From contig JASJDC010000004.1 in assembly GCA_030065235.1 (NCBI GenBank), forward strand, positions 94,846 to 158,845: 64,000 nucleotides of DNA. The letters are read 5' to 3'. A program made the position numbers and the translations under genes. This DNA is from Alphaproteobacteria bacterium. GTDB taxonomy: Bacteria; Pseudomonadota; Alphaproteobacteria; UBA8366; Aestuariispiraceae. Numbering within the stretch: position 1 is the stretch's first letter; each line of letters begins with the position of its first letter. The notes below the pieces were generated by a model. That model saw only the letters and a program-made list of their open reading frames with translations, was not told the origin of the DNA and searched no databases. Shown here in pieces: positions 55,714 through 64,000 of this stretch.

Positions 55714-56910
55714 ATGAACATTCACGAATATCAGGCGAAGGAGCTTCTGCGGAAGTTCGGCGTCGCCGTTCCAAACGGCCATGTCGCCTACACGGTCGAC
55801 GAGGCGGTGCAGGCGGCGAATGAACAGGGCGGCCCGATCTGGGTCGTGAAGTCGCAGATCCATGCGGGCGGCCGCGGCGCCGGGCGCTTCATCGACGGCG
55901 ATCCGGACAAGGGCGGCGTTCGCTTGGCCAAGTCGATCGACGAGGTGCATGAGCACGCCAAAGAGATGCTCGGCGAGACCCTGGTCACGAAGCAGACCGG
56001 CCCGGACGGCAAACAGGTCAAACGCCTCTATATCGAAGAAGGCTGCGACATCGCCCGCGAGCTATATCTGTCGGTCTTGCTGGATCGCGCGACCAGCCAA
56101 ATCATCATCATGGCCTCGACAGAAGGCGGCATGGAGATCGAGGAAGTCGCCGAAGAAAGCCCGGAGAAGATCATCAAGGTGGCGATCGACCCGGCCACCG
56201 GGATTTCCGGCTTCCATTGCCGCCAGATCGCCTTTGGCCTCGGGCTCACGGGTCCGCAGGTGAAGAGCTGCGCCAAATTCCTGATGGCGATGTACAAGGC
56301 TTATACCGAGCTTGACGCCAGCATGGTCGAGATCAACCCGCTGGTCGTCACCGGCGCCGGCGAGGTGATCGCGCTCGACGCGAAGATGAATTTCGACGAC
56401 AACGCGCTCTATCGCCACGCCGACGTCGCCGACATGCGCGACGAAGACGAGGAGGACCCTGCGGAACTCGAAGCGACCAAGCATGAGCTGAACTATATCA
56501 AGCTCGACGGGTCGATCGGATGCATGGTCAACGGCGCCGGTCTGGCGATGGCGACCATGGACATCATCAAGCTCAAGGGCGGCGAGCCGGCGAATTTTCT
56601 CGATGTCGGCGGCGGTGCAACCAAAGAGCGCGTCACCAAGGCTTTCAAGATCATTCTCTCGGATCCCAATGTCGAAGGCATACTGGTGAATATCTTCGGC
56701 GGCATCATGCGCTGCGACGTGATCGCCGAGGGCGTGGTGGCGGCCAGCCGCGAAGTGAACCTGCATGTGCCGCTGGTCGTGCGCCTGGAAGGCACCAATG
56801 TCAAGCAGGGCAAGAGAATCATGGCGGAATCGGGCCTGCCGATCGTCTCCGCCGACAATCTCGAAGACGCGGCCGAGAAAGTCGTCGCGGCGGTGAAGGA
56901 GGCGAGCTAA
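55714..56910 (+). CDS. sucC: Succinate-CoA ligase (ADP-forming), beta subunit
   Basis: 398 residues from the ATG at 55714 ([17 protein letters not shown]), the conserved family start. ATP-grasp domain with [14 protein letters not shown], and a C-terminal ligase domain with [30 protein letters not shown] and [15 protein letters not shown]. Interconverts succinyl-CoA and succinate with ATP formation. The stop codon overlaps the sucD start (TAATG). Confidence 0.97.
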   Translation: MNIHEYQAKELLRKFGVAVPNGHVAYTVDEAVQAANEQGGPIWVVKSQIHAGGRGAGRFIDGDPDKGGVRLAKSIDEVHEHAKEMLGETLVTKQTGPDGKQVKRLYIEEGCDIARELYLSVLLDRATSQIIIMASTEGGMEIEEVAEESPEKIIKVAIDPATGISGFHCRQIAFGLGLTGPQVKSCAKFLMAMYKAYTELDASMVEINPLVVTGAGEVIALDAKMNFDDNALYRHADVADMRDEDEEDPAELEATKHELNYIKLDGSIGCMVNGAGLAMATMDIIKLKGGEPANFLDVGGGATKERVTKAFKIILSDPNVEGILVNIFGGIMRCDVIAEGVVAASREVNLHVPLVVRLEGTNVKQGKRIMAESGLPIVSADNLEDAAEKVVAAVKEAS

Positions 56911-57785
56911 TGGCCGTTCTGGTTAACAGCGACACGAAGGTCATCTGTCAGGGCTTCACCGGCTCGCAAGGAACCTTCCACTCCGAGCAGGCGATCGCCT
57001 ACGGCACCCAGATGGTCGGCGGCGTCACGCCCGGCAAAGGCGGCTCGACCCATCTCGACCTGCCGGTCTTCAACACGGTGGCCGAGGCGAAGGGCGCGAC
57101 CGGCGCGAACGCCAGCGTCATTTACGTGCCGCCGCCTTTCGCCGCCGACGCGATCCTCGAGGCGATCGACGCGGAGATCGAACTGGCGGTCTGCATCACC
57201 GAGGGCATCCCGGTGATGGATATGGTGAAGGTGAAGCGCGCGCTCGGCGGCTCCAAGACACGGCTGGTCGGGCCGAACTGCCCCGGCGTCATCACGCCGG
57301 ACCAATGCAAGATCGGCATCATGCCGGGCCATATCCACCGCGCCGGCAAAATCGGCGTGGTCAGCCGGTCGGGCACTCTGACCTATGAGGCGGTGGCGCA
57401 GACCACGGCCGTGGGGCTGGGCCAGTCCACCTGCATTGGAATCGGCGGCGACCCGGTCAACGGCACCAACTTCATCGACTGTCTGGAAATGTTCCTGGGC
57501 GACGACGATACGCATGGGATCATCATGATCGGCGAGATCGGCGGCACGGCGGAAGAAGAGGCGGCGGAATTCGTCAAATCCTCGAAGGTCAAAAAACCGA
57601 TGGTCGGCTTTATCGCCGGCCGCACGGCGCCGCCGGGCAAACGCATGGGCCATGCGGGCGCGATCATCAGCGGCGGCCAAGGCACGGCGGGTTCGAAAAT
57701 GGAAGCGATGAAGTCGGCCGGCATCATGGTTTCCGAAAGCCCTTCCGCCTTGGGCGTCACTATGCTGGAGGCGATGGGCGGTTAG
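56910..57785 (+). CDS. sucD: Succinate-CoA ligase, alpha subunit
   Basis: 291 residues from the ATG at 56910, AAGGAG 8 bp upstream. CoA-binding N-terminal domain ([22 protein letters not shown]), the [20 protein letters not shown] segment, and the active-site phosphohistidine in [21 protein letters not shown] near residue 248. Partner of SucC, coupled by a one-base overlap. Confidence 0.97.
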   Translation: MAVLVNSDTKVICQGFTGSQGTFHSEQAIAYGTQMVGGVTPGKGGSTHLDLPVFNTVAEAKGATGANASVIYVPPPFAADAILEAIDAEIELAVCITEGIPVMDMVKVKRALGGSKTRLVGPNCPGVITPDQCKIGIMPGHIHRAGKIGVVSRSGTLTYEAVAQTTAVGLGQSTCIGIGGDPVNGTNFIDCLEMFLGDDDTHGIIMIGEIGGTAEEEAAEFVKSSKVKKPMVGFIAGRTAPPGKRMGHAGAIISGGQGTAGSKMEAMKSAGIMVSESPSALGVTMLEAMGG

Positions 57786-57911
57786 GGCCTGAAGGCAGCC
57801 CCTTCGCCGCCAAGCCTGAACGTCGAGTGTAATTCAGACCCCGTCGCTGACTCGTGGCGGGCGGGGCCAGCGTTCTGCTCCGCGGTCCTGACCCCTGTTC
57901 CCAAACCCGGC

Positions 57912-57927
57912 TTTCGGCGCGCCGAAA
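57912..57927. repeat. 16-bp perfect palindrome upstream of the ArsR gene
   Basis: TTTCGGCGCGCCGAAA, 70 bp before the ArsR-family start codon and 127 bp after sucD. It may be an operator or the end of the sucD transcript; there is no T-run. Confidence 0.35.
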
Positions 57928-57950
57928 CGGCTTCTCGTTTTGGCTTGCCA

Positions 57951-57978
57951 TTCAATAAGTGATTGCCTATTAATTGAA
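57951..57978. promoter_or_regulatory. Candidate ArsR operator
   Basis: TTCAAT-N16-ATTGAA with a nested AATA/TATT pair, in a short AT-rich patch 20 bp before the ArsR start. Such imperfect dyads over the promoter are the usual ArsR-family operators, supporting self-regulation. Confidence 0.5.
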
Positions 57979-57997
57979 ACGGAAGGAGCCAGACACG

Positions 57998-58321
57998 ATG
58001 GGGCATGTCGCGGCGTCGCAGGACGCGTTTCGCGCGATCGCCGATCCGAACCGGCGCCTGATGCTGGATGATATGCTGTTTCAGGAACGGACGGTCGGGG
58101 ACCTGACGCGGCTGCTTGGCGTCAGCCAGCCGGCGGTGTCTCAGCATATCCGCGTCCTTAAAATAGCCGGCCTTGTGAGCGAACGAAGGGCGGGCCGTAA
58201 TGTGTTCTACCAGAGCAAGCCGGAAACACTTCAGACGGTCCAAGACTGGATTGTGAAGTATACGGAGTTCTGGAACGCGCGGCTCGACGCGTTGGAAAAG
58301 CACTTACAGTCGATGGACTAG
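57998..58321 (+). CDS. ArsR-family winged-helix transcriptional regulator
   Basis: 107 residues from the ATG at 57998, AAGGAG 9 bp upstream. DAFRAIADPNRRLMLDDMLFQ is the standard ArsR start, and GDLTRLLGVSQPAVSQHIRVLKIAGLVSERRAGRNVFYQ is the helix-turn-helix and wing. No cysteine cluster for metals; this is the branch usually paired with an SRPBCC gene, as here. Probably represses its own operon through the dyad just upstream; the inducer is unknown. Confidence 0.92.
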   Translation: MGHVAASQDAFRAIADPNRRLMLDDMLFQERTVGDLTRLLGVSQPAVSQHIRVLKIAGLVSERRAGRNVFYQSKPETLQTVQDWIVKYTEFWNARLDALEKHLQSMD

Positions 58322-58365
58322 GATCGCTGTTCGTCTGAACGCGCAACGCCAAAGGAGCGAGACTG

Positions 58366-58776
58366 GTGAAACAGGTCTATATCAAACGGGTACTCCCGTT
58401 TCCGCGCGATAAGGTGTGGTTGGCGCTCACGGACAGCGGCCATCTGGCGCAATGGCTCATGAAAAACGATTTCGAGCCAACCGTAGGCCATCGCTTTACC
58501 TTTTTAACAAAACCGGCCCCCGGCTTCGACGGAACCGTCCATTGCGAAGTGCTTGAACTCGACCCGCCGAACCGGCTGGTGATTTCCTGGAAGGGCGGAC
58601 CGGTTCAGACGACGCTCCGCTTCGATCTTGTGGCGCAAGGCGCGGAAACGATTCTCGAGCTGCGGCATGAAGGGTTCCAGGGACTGAACAACCTGCTGCC
58701 ACGCTTCTTCCTCGGTTTGGGATGGAAAGACCTTATCAAGAAGAAGCTGCCGGCGCATTTGGCGACCATGGCCTGA
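58366..58776 (+). CDS. SRPBCC (AHSA1-like) domain protein
   Basis: 136 residues from a GTG at 58366 after AAAGGAG. The START/AHSA1-type helix-grip fold: VYIKRVLPFPRDKVWLALTDSGHLAQWLM, VLELDPPNRLVISWKGGP and TILELRHEGFQGL. Such proteins bind hydrophobic small molecules. Always with the ArsR gene in a two-gene module, it probably binds the same signal or its target; no substrate is known. Confidence 0.87.
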   Translation: MKQVYIKRVLPFPRDKVWLALTDSGHLAQWLMKNDFEPTVGHRFTFLTKPAPGFDGTVHCEVLELDPPNRLVISWKGGPVQTTLRFDLVAQGAETILELRHEGFQGLNNLLPRFFLGLGWKDLIKKKLPAHLATMA

Positions 58777-59054
58777 CCGGCCGGTCCGTCGCGCGATAGG
58801 CTCGTTGCCCTAGAACCGATTAGACCCCTTCGATTCAGACCTGCTCCGGACGAGGATAGGCTGCATGACCGACCAAAGCGGTAGAGCGGCCAGGCGCTTC
58901 GTTCTTTTGGGTGCGCCGACGCGAAATCCGATCTGATCCGCCGCCGCTTTTCCTTGCGCGCGCCGCCGCCAGGGACTTTTATGGAATTTGGCGGGGGCGC
59001 TGTGTTTAAGGGCCCGACAATCCGCCACCAACAGACCGGAACCCGGAGGGCGTT

Positions 59055-62000
59055 ATGGCGTATGCCGGAGAGACCACACCGCTGTTTCAGGCGAACGAGA
59101 CCTATGTCGCGGAACTGTATCAGCGCTATCTGAGCGACGACGCTTCGGTGGGGCCGGAATGGGCCAGTTTCTTCGACGGGCTCGACGACGCCGATCTCGA
59201 CTTCCTGTCCGGCTATCGCGGGCCCAGTTGGGCGAAACGCGAAACCAGCGTGATCGGCGGCGCCGCCGACAGCGCCAACCTGTCGGACGCTTTGATCGAA
59301 GCGCGCGAAAGCGGCGCGCCCTATGACGAAATTCTGCGCAAGCTGTCACAGCAAGCCGTCGCCGGCTCCAGCGCCCAGGATATCCGCCGCGCAACATTGG
59401 ATTCCATACGCGCGTTGATGCTGATCCGCGCCTATCGCATGCGCGGCCACGCCATGGCCGATCTCGACCCGCTCGGTCTGCATGAGCATCCCTATCAGCC
59501 GGAATTGGACCCGCTGACCTATGGGTTCGAGAACAGCGACATGGATCGCTCGATTTTCATCAACTACTATCTCGGGCTGGAGAGTGCGACGCTTCGGGAG
59601 ATCCTGAAAATCTGCCGCCAGACCTATTGCGGCAGCATCGGCGTCGAGTTCGCCTATATCCAGGAGCCGGAGGAGAAATCCTGGATCCAGGAGCGGATCG
59701 AGTCGATCCGGAACCGCACCGACTTCACCGATATCGGCAAGAAGACCATCCTGGAGCGCCTGACCCAGGCGGACATTTTCGAGACCTATCTGGACAAGAA
59801 ATATCGCGGCACCAAACGCTTCGGCCTAGATGGCGGCGAATCGCTGGTGCCGGTGATGGAGCAGATCTTCAAACGCGGCGCCCATCTGGGCCTGCAGGAG
59901 GTTGTGCTCGGCATGGCCCATCGCGGCCGGCTGAACGTGCTCGGCAACATTATGCGCAAGCCCTACAGCGCGATCTTCGCCGAGTTCGAGGGCATCAACA
60001 CCAGCCCGGACGACATTCAGGGCTCGGGCGACGTGAAATACCATCTCGGCACCTCGGCCGACCGGGAGTTTGACGGCAAGGTCGTGCACCTCTCGCTGAC
60101 CGCGAACCCAAGTCATCTCGAGGCGGTGAATACGGTCGTGCTGGGCAAGGTGCGCGCCAAGCAACGCCAGCGCGGCGACGCCGACCGCGAGGCGGTGATG
60201 GGCCTGTTGCTGCATGGCGACGCCGCCTTCATCGGCCAGGGCATTGTCGCCGAGACCTTCTTGCTGTCGCAATTGGACGGCTACAAGACCGGCGGCACCA
60301 TCCATATCGTGATCAACAACCAGATCGGCTTCACCACTGCGCCGGCCAAGTCGCGCTCCTCGCCCTATTCATCCGACATGGCGAAGATGATCGATGCGCC
60401 GGTCTTTCATGTGAACGGCGACGACCCGGAGGCCTGCGTCCATGTCGCCCGGATCGCCATCGAATATCGCCAGAAGTTCAAAAAAGACGTGGTGATCGAC
60501 ATGTGGTGCTACCGGCGCCATGGCCACAATGAAGGCGATGAGCCGATGTTCACCCAACCGCTGATGTATAAGCGGATCGGCGGACATCCGCGCGTGCGCG
60601 AGGTCTACGCCAAAAAGCTGGAGGAAGCCGGCACCGTACCAAGCGGCGCGGGCGACCGACTGGCCCAGGAATTCACGGAGGAGTTGGACGCCGAATTCGA
60701 AGCACGCCATTCCTTCAAGGCGAACAAGGCGGATTGGCTGGAAGGCAAATGGACCGGTCTGTCCACCGCCAGCGGCGACGCGCGGCGCGGCGAGACCGGC
60801 GTCGATATCGATCTGTTGAAGGAGGTCGGCTACGCGATTTCCGAGGCGCCGCAGAATTTCAACATCCATTCCCGGATCGCGCGCCAGCTGAAACAGAAGC
60901 GCACGGCGATCGAAAGCGGCGAGAACATCGATTGGGGCACGGCCGAGGCGCTGGCCTTCGGCACGCTGCTTTGCGAATCGACGACGATCCGCTTGTCGGG
61001 CGAAGATTCCGAGCGCGGCACCTTTTCCCAACGCCATTCGGTGCTGATCGATCAGGAGACCCAGGAGAAGTATGTCCCGCTGAACAATATCCGCATGGGC
61101 CAGGCGCCGTTCGAGGTGATCGACAGCCCGCTCAGCGAATTCGGCCTGTTGGGCTATGAGTATGGCTACGCCAGCGCCGAGCCGCATTCGCTCGTCCTGT
61201 GGGAGGCCCAGTTCGGCGATTTCGCCAACGGCGCCCAGGTGATCATCGATCAGTTCATCGCCTCGGCCGAGGCGAAATGGCTGCGCATGTGTGGGTTGGT
61301 GATGCTCTTGCCGCATGGCTATGAAGGCCAGGGGCCGGAACATTCCAGCGCGCGGCTGGAGCGTTATCTCCAGCTTTCAGCGGAGGACAATTGGCAAGTC
61401 TGCAACATCACCAGCCCGGCCAACTATTTCCACGCCCTGCGCCGTCAGGTGCGCCGGAACTTCCGGAAGCCTCTGATCGTGATGTCGCCGAAATCGCTGT
61501 TGCGCCACAAACGGTGCATCTCGACTTTGGATGAAATGACTGAGGGCTCCACCTTCCACCGGGTCTTGTGGGACGATGCGCAATCGGAAGGTCGGCTTGC
61601 GGCGGACAAGGAGATCAAGCGCGTCGTCCTGTGTTCCGGCAAAGTCTATTTTGACTTGCTGGAGGAACGTGACGCACGCGGCCTGACCGATGTTTATCTG
61701 ATGCGGGTGGAACAGCTCTATCCCTGGCCTGATCGCGCGTTGGTCGAAGAGCTCGGGCGGTTCCCGAACGCGGAGGTGATTTGGTGTCAGGAGGAGCCCG
61801 AGAATAACGGCGCGTGGTTCTTCGTCGATCGCCGGCTCGAGCAAGTGCTGATCGAGATCGGCAACAAGGTGAACAGCCGGCCGCGTTATATCGGACGGAA
61901 GGAAGCCGCCGCGCCCGCCACCGGGATCGGCAAGCGCCATCAGGCGGAGCTGAAGGCTTTCGTGAACGAAGCGCTGACCCTGCCGGGCGGCGCGGGCTCG

Positions 62001-62090
62001 AAGACGGCCAAGAAAACGGCGACGAAAGGCGCGGCCAAGAAAAGCGCTGGGAAAAAAGCGGCGAAGAAAGCCGTCGCGAAACGCGCCTAG
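59055..62090 (+). CDS. sucA: 2-oxoglutarate dehydrogenase E1 component with lysine/alanine-rich tail
   Basis: 1011 residues. Thiamine-diphosphate E1 of the oxoglutarate dehydrogenase complex. N-terminal SucA segment (FQANETYVAELYQRYLSDDASVGPEW), GMAHRGRLNVLGNIM, GSGDVKYHLG, ThDP region GDPEACVHVARIAIEYRQKF and RRHGHNEGDEPMFTQP, and the C-terminal LPHGYEGQGPEHSSARLERYLQL. The enzyme fold ends near residue 975; the last 30 residues are a Lys/Ala tail like that of Mdh. The 278 bp upstream show no firm promoter. Confidence 0.97.
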   Translation: MAYAGETTPLFQANETYVAELYQRYLSDDASVGPEWASFFDGLDDADLDFLSGYRGPSWAKRETSVIGGAADSANLSDALIEARESGAPYDEILRKLSQQAVAGSSAQDIRRATLDSIRALMLIRAYRMRGHAMADLDPLGLHEHPYQPELDPLTYGFENSDMDRSIFINYYLGLESATLREILKICRQTYCGSIGVEFAYIQEPEEKSWIQERIESIRNRTDFTDIGKKTILERLTQADIFETYLDKKYRGTKRFGLDGGESLVPVMEQIFKRGAHLGLQEVVLGMAHRGRLNVLGNIMRKPYSAIFAEFEGINTSPDDIQGSGDVKYHLGTSADREFDGKVVHLSLTANPSHLEAVNTVVLGKVRAKQRQRGDADREAVMGLLLHGDAAFIGQGIVAETFLLSQLDGYKTGGTIHIVINNQIGFTTAPAKSRSSPYSSDMAKMIDAPVFHVNGDDPEACVHVARIAIEYRQKFKKDVVIDMWCYRRHGHNEGDEPMFTQPLMYKRIGGHPRVREVYAKKLEEAGTVPSGAGDRLAQEFTEELDAEFEARHSFKANKADWLEGKWTGLSTASGDARRGETGVDIDLLKEVGYAISEAPQNFNIHSRIARQLKQKRTAIESGENIDWGTAEALAFGTLLCESTTIRLSGEDSERGTFSQRHSVLIDQETQEKYVPLNNIRMGQAPFEVIDSPLSEFGLLGYEYGYASAEPHSLVLWEAQFGDFANGAQVIIDQFIASAEAKWLRMCGLVMLLPHGYEGQGPEHSSARLERYLQLSAEDNWQVCNITSPANYFHALRRQVRRNFRKPLIVMSPKSLLRHKRCISTLDEMTEGSTFHRVLWDDAQSEGRLAADKEIKRVVLCSGKVYFDLLEERDARGLTDVYLMRVEQLYPWPDRALVEELGRFPNAEVIWCQEEPENNGAWFFVDRRLEQVLIEIGNKVNSRPRYIGRKEAAAPATGIGKRHQAELKAFVNEALTLPGGAGSKTAKKTATKGAAKKSAGKKAAKKAVAKRA
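61998..62087 (+). repeat. Lysine/alanine-rich C-terminal tail of SucA
   Basis: Residues 982-1011 of SucA: SKTAKKTATKGAAKKSAGKK then AAKKAVAKRA. Lys-Lys or single Lys recurs at 4-5 residue steps, less regular than in Mdh but with the same composition. In frame and uninterrupted. Confidence 0.85.
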
Positions 62091-62218
62091 AGGAAGGCGC
62101 TGACATCCGGCGCAGCGCGGCGCGCGCCGGGTGCTGGACAAGCCGCGAAATTGCAGTATGTCCACTGCGGAAATCGCCGGCGAGCGGCGACACACGTAAC
62201 GGAGCTTAAGGCCAGACG

Positions 62219-63511
62219 ATGTCGACAGAAGTTCACGTGCCCACATTGGGCGAATCCGTCACCGAAGCCAGCGTCATGCGCTGGTTCAAACAGCCGGGCG
62301 AATCCGTGGCGGCGGACGAGCCGCTGGTCGAGTTGGAGACCGATAAGGTCACGATCGAAGTGCCCGCGCCGGTCGCCGGCGCCCTGGGCGATATCGCTGC
62401 CGATGAAGGCGCGGAGGTCGAGGTCGGCGCCCTGCTCTGCACCATCGCCGAAGGCGCGGGCGCCACGCCGGCCCCGAAAGAATCCCCGAAAGCCGAAGCG
62501 CCCAAGGAAGAGACGCCGAAACCAGCCGCCGCCCCAGAGCCCGCGCCCGCGCCGAGTGCGGCCCCAGCGTTTGCGCGCAACGAGACCTTGTCGCCCGCCG
62601 TAGCGAAGATGGTCGCCGACAACAATCTTGACCCCGCAAAGATCCCGGCGACCGGCCCGAAAGGCAACATCACCAAGGAAGACGTCCAGAAAGCGCTCGC
62701 AGGCGGAAGTGCAGCGCCTGCGCCCAAACCCGCTGCGGCCCCGGCCCCGCTGACAGCCAAACCGGCGACACCGACCTATGAGCCGGCGCCCGACCGCCCA
62801 TTCGACCCGCGCGGCGAAGAACGCGTGAAAATGCCGAAGCTGCGCAAGATGATCGCGACGCGCCTGAAAGAAGCGCAGAACACCGCCGCGATGCTGACCA
62901 CCTTCAACGAGATCGACATGACCGCGTTGATGGAGTTGCGCGCCGGCTACAAGGAAAAGTTCGAGAAGAAGCACGGCGTCAAGCTCGGCTTTATGGGTTT
63001 CTTCGTGAAGGCGGCCGTCGCGGCGCTCAAGGAGCTTCCGGCGGTCAACGCCGAGATCTATGGCGACGAGATCATCTATAAGAACTATTACGATATCGGC
63101 ATCGCGGTCGGGACGCCGTCTGGGCTGGTCGTGCCGGTCTTGCGCGACGCCGACCAGAAATCCTTCGCCGAAATCGAAGGCGGCATCGCCGATTTCGGCC
63201 GTCGCGCGCGTGACGGAAAGCTGGCGCTGGCTGAGATGATGGGCGGCACCTTCACTATCACCAATGGCGGCGTCTTCGGCTCGCTCATGTCGACGCCGAT
63301 CCTCAACCCGCCGCAATCCGGCATCCTGGGCATGCATAAGGTGCAGAAACGGCCGATCTGCGACGCTAGCGGCGAGATTGTGGTCGGCAACATGATGTAT
63401 GTCGCCCATTCCTATGATCACCGCATCATCGACGGTCGCGAGGCCGTGACTTTCCTCGTTCGGATCAAGGAAATGATCGAAGACCCGTCCCGGCTGCTGA
63501 TCGACGTCTAA
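62219..63511 (+). CDS. sucB: Dihydrolipoyllysine-residue succinyltransferase (E2 of the oxoglutarate dehydrogenase complex)
   Basis: 430 residues. Lipoyl domain with the lipoylated Lys in [14 protein letters not shown] near residue 44, an Ala/Pro linker, the E3-binding domain ([34 protein letters not shown]) about 122-160, a second linker, and the acyltransferase domain with [14 protein letters not shown] and the catalytic [12 protein letters not shown] near residue 400. No Lys/Ala tail, unlike SucA. Lies 128 bp after sucA; lpd is not seen before the window ends. Confidence 0.97.
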   Translation: MSTEVHVPTLGESVTEASVMRWFKQPGESVAADEPLVELETDKVTIEVPAPVAGALGDIAADEGAEVEVGALLCTIAEGAGATPAPKESPKAEAPKEETPKPAAAPEPAPAPSAAPAFARNETLSPAVAKMVADNNLDPAKIPATGPKGNITKEDVQKALAGGSAAPAPKPAAAPAPLTAKPATPTYEPAPDRPFDPRGEERVKMPKLRKMIATRLKEAQNTAAMLTTFNEIDMTALMELRAGYKEKFEKKHGVKLGFMGFFVKAAVAALKELPAVNAEIYGDEIIYKNYYDIGIAVGTPSGLVVPVLRDADQKSFAEIEGGIADFGRRARDGKLALAEMMGGTFTITNGGVFGSLMSTPILNPPQSGILGMHKVQKRPICDASGEIVVGNMMYVAHSYDHRIIDGREAVTFLVRIKEMIEDPSRLLIDV

Positions 63512-63517
63512 AGGGCC

Positions 63518-63535
63518 GGCGGGCGCACCCGCCTT
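63518..63535 (+). terminator. Hairpin after sucB, weak terminator
   Basis: GGCGGG-CGCA-CCCGCC followed by TT and AAAT, 6 bp after the stop codon. The stem is strong but the T-run is short. Confidence 0.45.
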
Positions 63536-63544
63536 AAATCGTCG

Positions 63545-63563
63545 CCCCGGACTTGATCCGGGG
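63545..63563. repeat. REP-like palindrome
   Basis: CCCCGGA-CTTGA-TCCGGGG within a longer CGTCG...GGGCCCAG context (63540-63566). This sequence closely resembles a dispersed intergenic palindrome frequent in alphaproteobacterial genomes. Only one copy was noticed in the window. Confidence 0.65.
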
Positions 63564-63618
63564 CCCAGTCCTCAGTCCGACGGGCGCTTGAAGTTGGGTC
63601 CGGCGCGGCGGCCGGGAA

Positions 63619-64000
63619 TCAAAACCGGTATGTCGCGCGGAGGGCGCCGCTGATCTGGTCTTCGTCGCCGCCCGCGCTGCGAAATTCGACATCGCCGGAG
63701 ACGGAGAGACGGTCGGCGGTGAAGACCTGGACATTCATGCCGACATAGCCGCCATAGACGCTGTCATCCTCGGTCGTCGCAAAGCTGAAATTCGCGCCGG
63801 CGAGGCTGCCATCCACATCGTCCTGGTCCGTAAACCGGCCTTCCAAACCGCCGCGCAGTTCGATCTCCGCCCCCGCCGGCAGCAGCGCCACCGCCATTTG
63901 CAGCCGCGTATTCAGGACCTGGACCGTCCGGCTGTCCACCGACAGGTTCGAGGCGGTTGTTCCCTCCTCAGTATAGGAATCGTAGAAAGCGGCGGTGTAG
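63619..64000 (-). CDS. Outer-membrane beta-barrel (autotransporter-type) protein, C-terminal part
   Basis: The reading frame is open to the right edge at 64000 (codons read Tyr-Thr-Ala-Ala-Phe-Tyr-Asp-Ser-Tyr and on), so the gene starts outside the window; 126 residues are visible. Alternating polar/aromatic strands (VQVLNTRLQMAVALL, AEIELRGGLEGRF, SVYGGYVGMNVQVF) and a final ATYRF with terminal Phe are the pattern of autotransporter or similar 12-strand barrels. Passenger and identity are unknown. Confidence 0.75.
   Translation of the reverse strand, partial: YTAAFYDSYTEEGTTASNLSVDSRTVQVLNTRLQMAVALLPAGAEIELRGGLEGRFTDQDDVDGSLAGANFSFATTEDDSVYGGYVGMNVQVFTADRLSVSGDVEFRSAGGDEDQISGALRATYRF

Noticed and set aside
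58864..58935. A 23-codon ORF between the SRPBCC gene and sucA
   Set aside because: It has a passable ribosome site but no recognisable features and lies in probable leader sequence.

Overview
The window is a GC-rich chromosomal segment of an alphaproteobacterium, probably of the Rhodospirillales or a nearby order. The clue is a set of conserved alphaproteobacterial neighbourhoods: ftsE-ftsX-DUF218-plsC divergent from a zinc-ribbon/DUF3426 gene; the TIGR02302-lysA-small lipoprotein-argH-tlpA block; the Hpt/response-regulator pair; a HIG1-PduO-etfB-etfA-hydroxybutyryl-CoA dehydrogenase run; and mdh followed by sucCD and sucAB. I see no rRNA, tRNA, insertion sequence, prophage or CRISPR array. 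It reads as core metabolism with a few accessory insertions.

Layout. 1-5.2 kb: the end of an Mrp/ApbC Fe-S carrier, a secreted CAP-domain protein, grpE, an HpcH/HpaI aldolase, a small lipoprotein and a coiled-coil porin. 5.5-8.2 kb: glutathione-dependent formaldehyde oxidation (class III ADH, S-formylglutathione hydrolase, a GST-like protein), divergent from the porin across two perfect inverted repeats. 8.3-18 kb: pepN, a flavin disulfide reductase, an exported 5'-nucleotidase, ctaA and a PAS-GGDEF-EAL protein. 18-22.4 kb: a polyhydroxybutyrate locus (phaR, a small PhaE-like gene overlapping phaC, phaA), followed by what looks like an alpha-r8/MmgR-type small RNA. 22.4-26.6 kb: a B12-dependent ribonucleotide reductase with exact DnaA boxes, and a soluble PAS-PAS chemoreceptor. 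26.7-36.7 kb: plsC/ftsEX cluster, TIGR02302, lysA, lptM-like, argH. 36.8-44.6 kb: TlpA, Hpt and response regulator, the ETF cluster, cobalamin adenosyltransferase, a barnase-like exported protein. 44.7-52.1 kb: transporter, Nudix, GluQRS, DNA glycosylase, esterase, HNH protein, coq7, dsbB, YqaA. 52.5-63.5 kb: a TCA-cycle block (mdh, sucC, sucD, sucA, sucB) interrupted by an O-GlcNAc-transferase-like gene and by an ArsR/SRPBCC pair. The window ends in an outer-membrane beta-barrel gene entering from the right.

How the genes work together. Storage carbon (PhaA, PhaC, PhaR and possibly the sRNA), fatty-acid or butyrate oxidation (hydroxyacyl-CoA dehydrogenase and ETF), the TCA cycle and aerobic respiration (heme A synthesis, ubiquinone synthesis, a HIG1 protein) form one aerobic carbon economy. 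The class II reductase and the PduO adenosyltransferase together imply dependence on adenosylcobalamin for DNA precursors.

Most unusual observations: (1) malate dehydrogenase and the 2-oxoglutarate dehydrogenase E1 subunit both carry lysine/alanine-rich, histone-H1-like C-terminal tails, the first with an exact five-residue period; (2) a 206-bp out-of-frame overlap between the PhaE-like gene and phaC; (3) the MmgR-like sRNA directly after phaA; (4) two exact DnaA boxes at the promoter and 5' end of nrdJ; (5) a barnase-fold exported protein in which the catalytic glutamate is replaced by isoleucine. All calls come from reading the sequence; no database search was possible.
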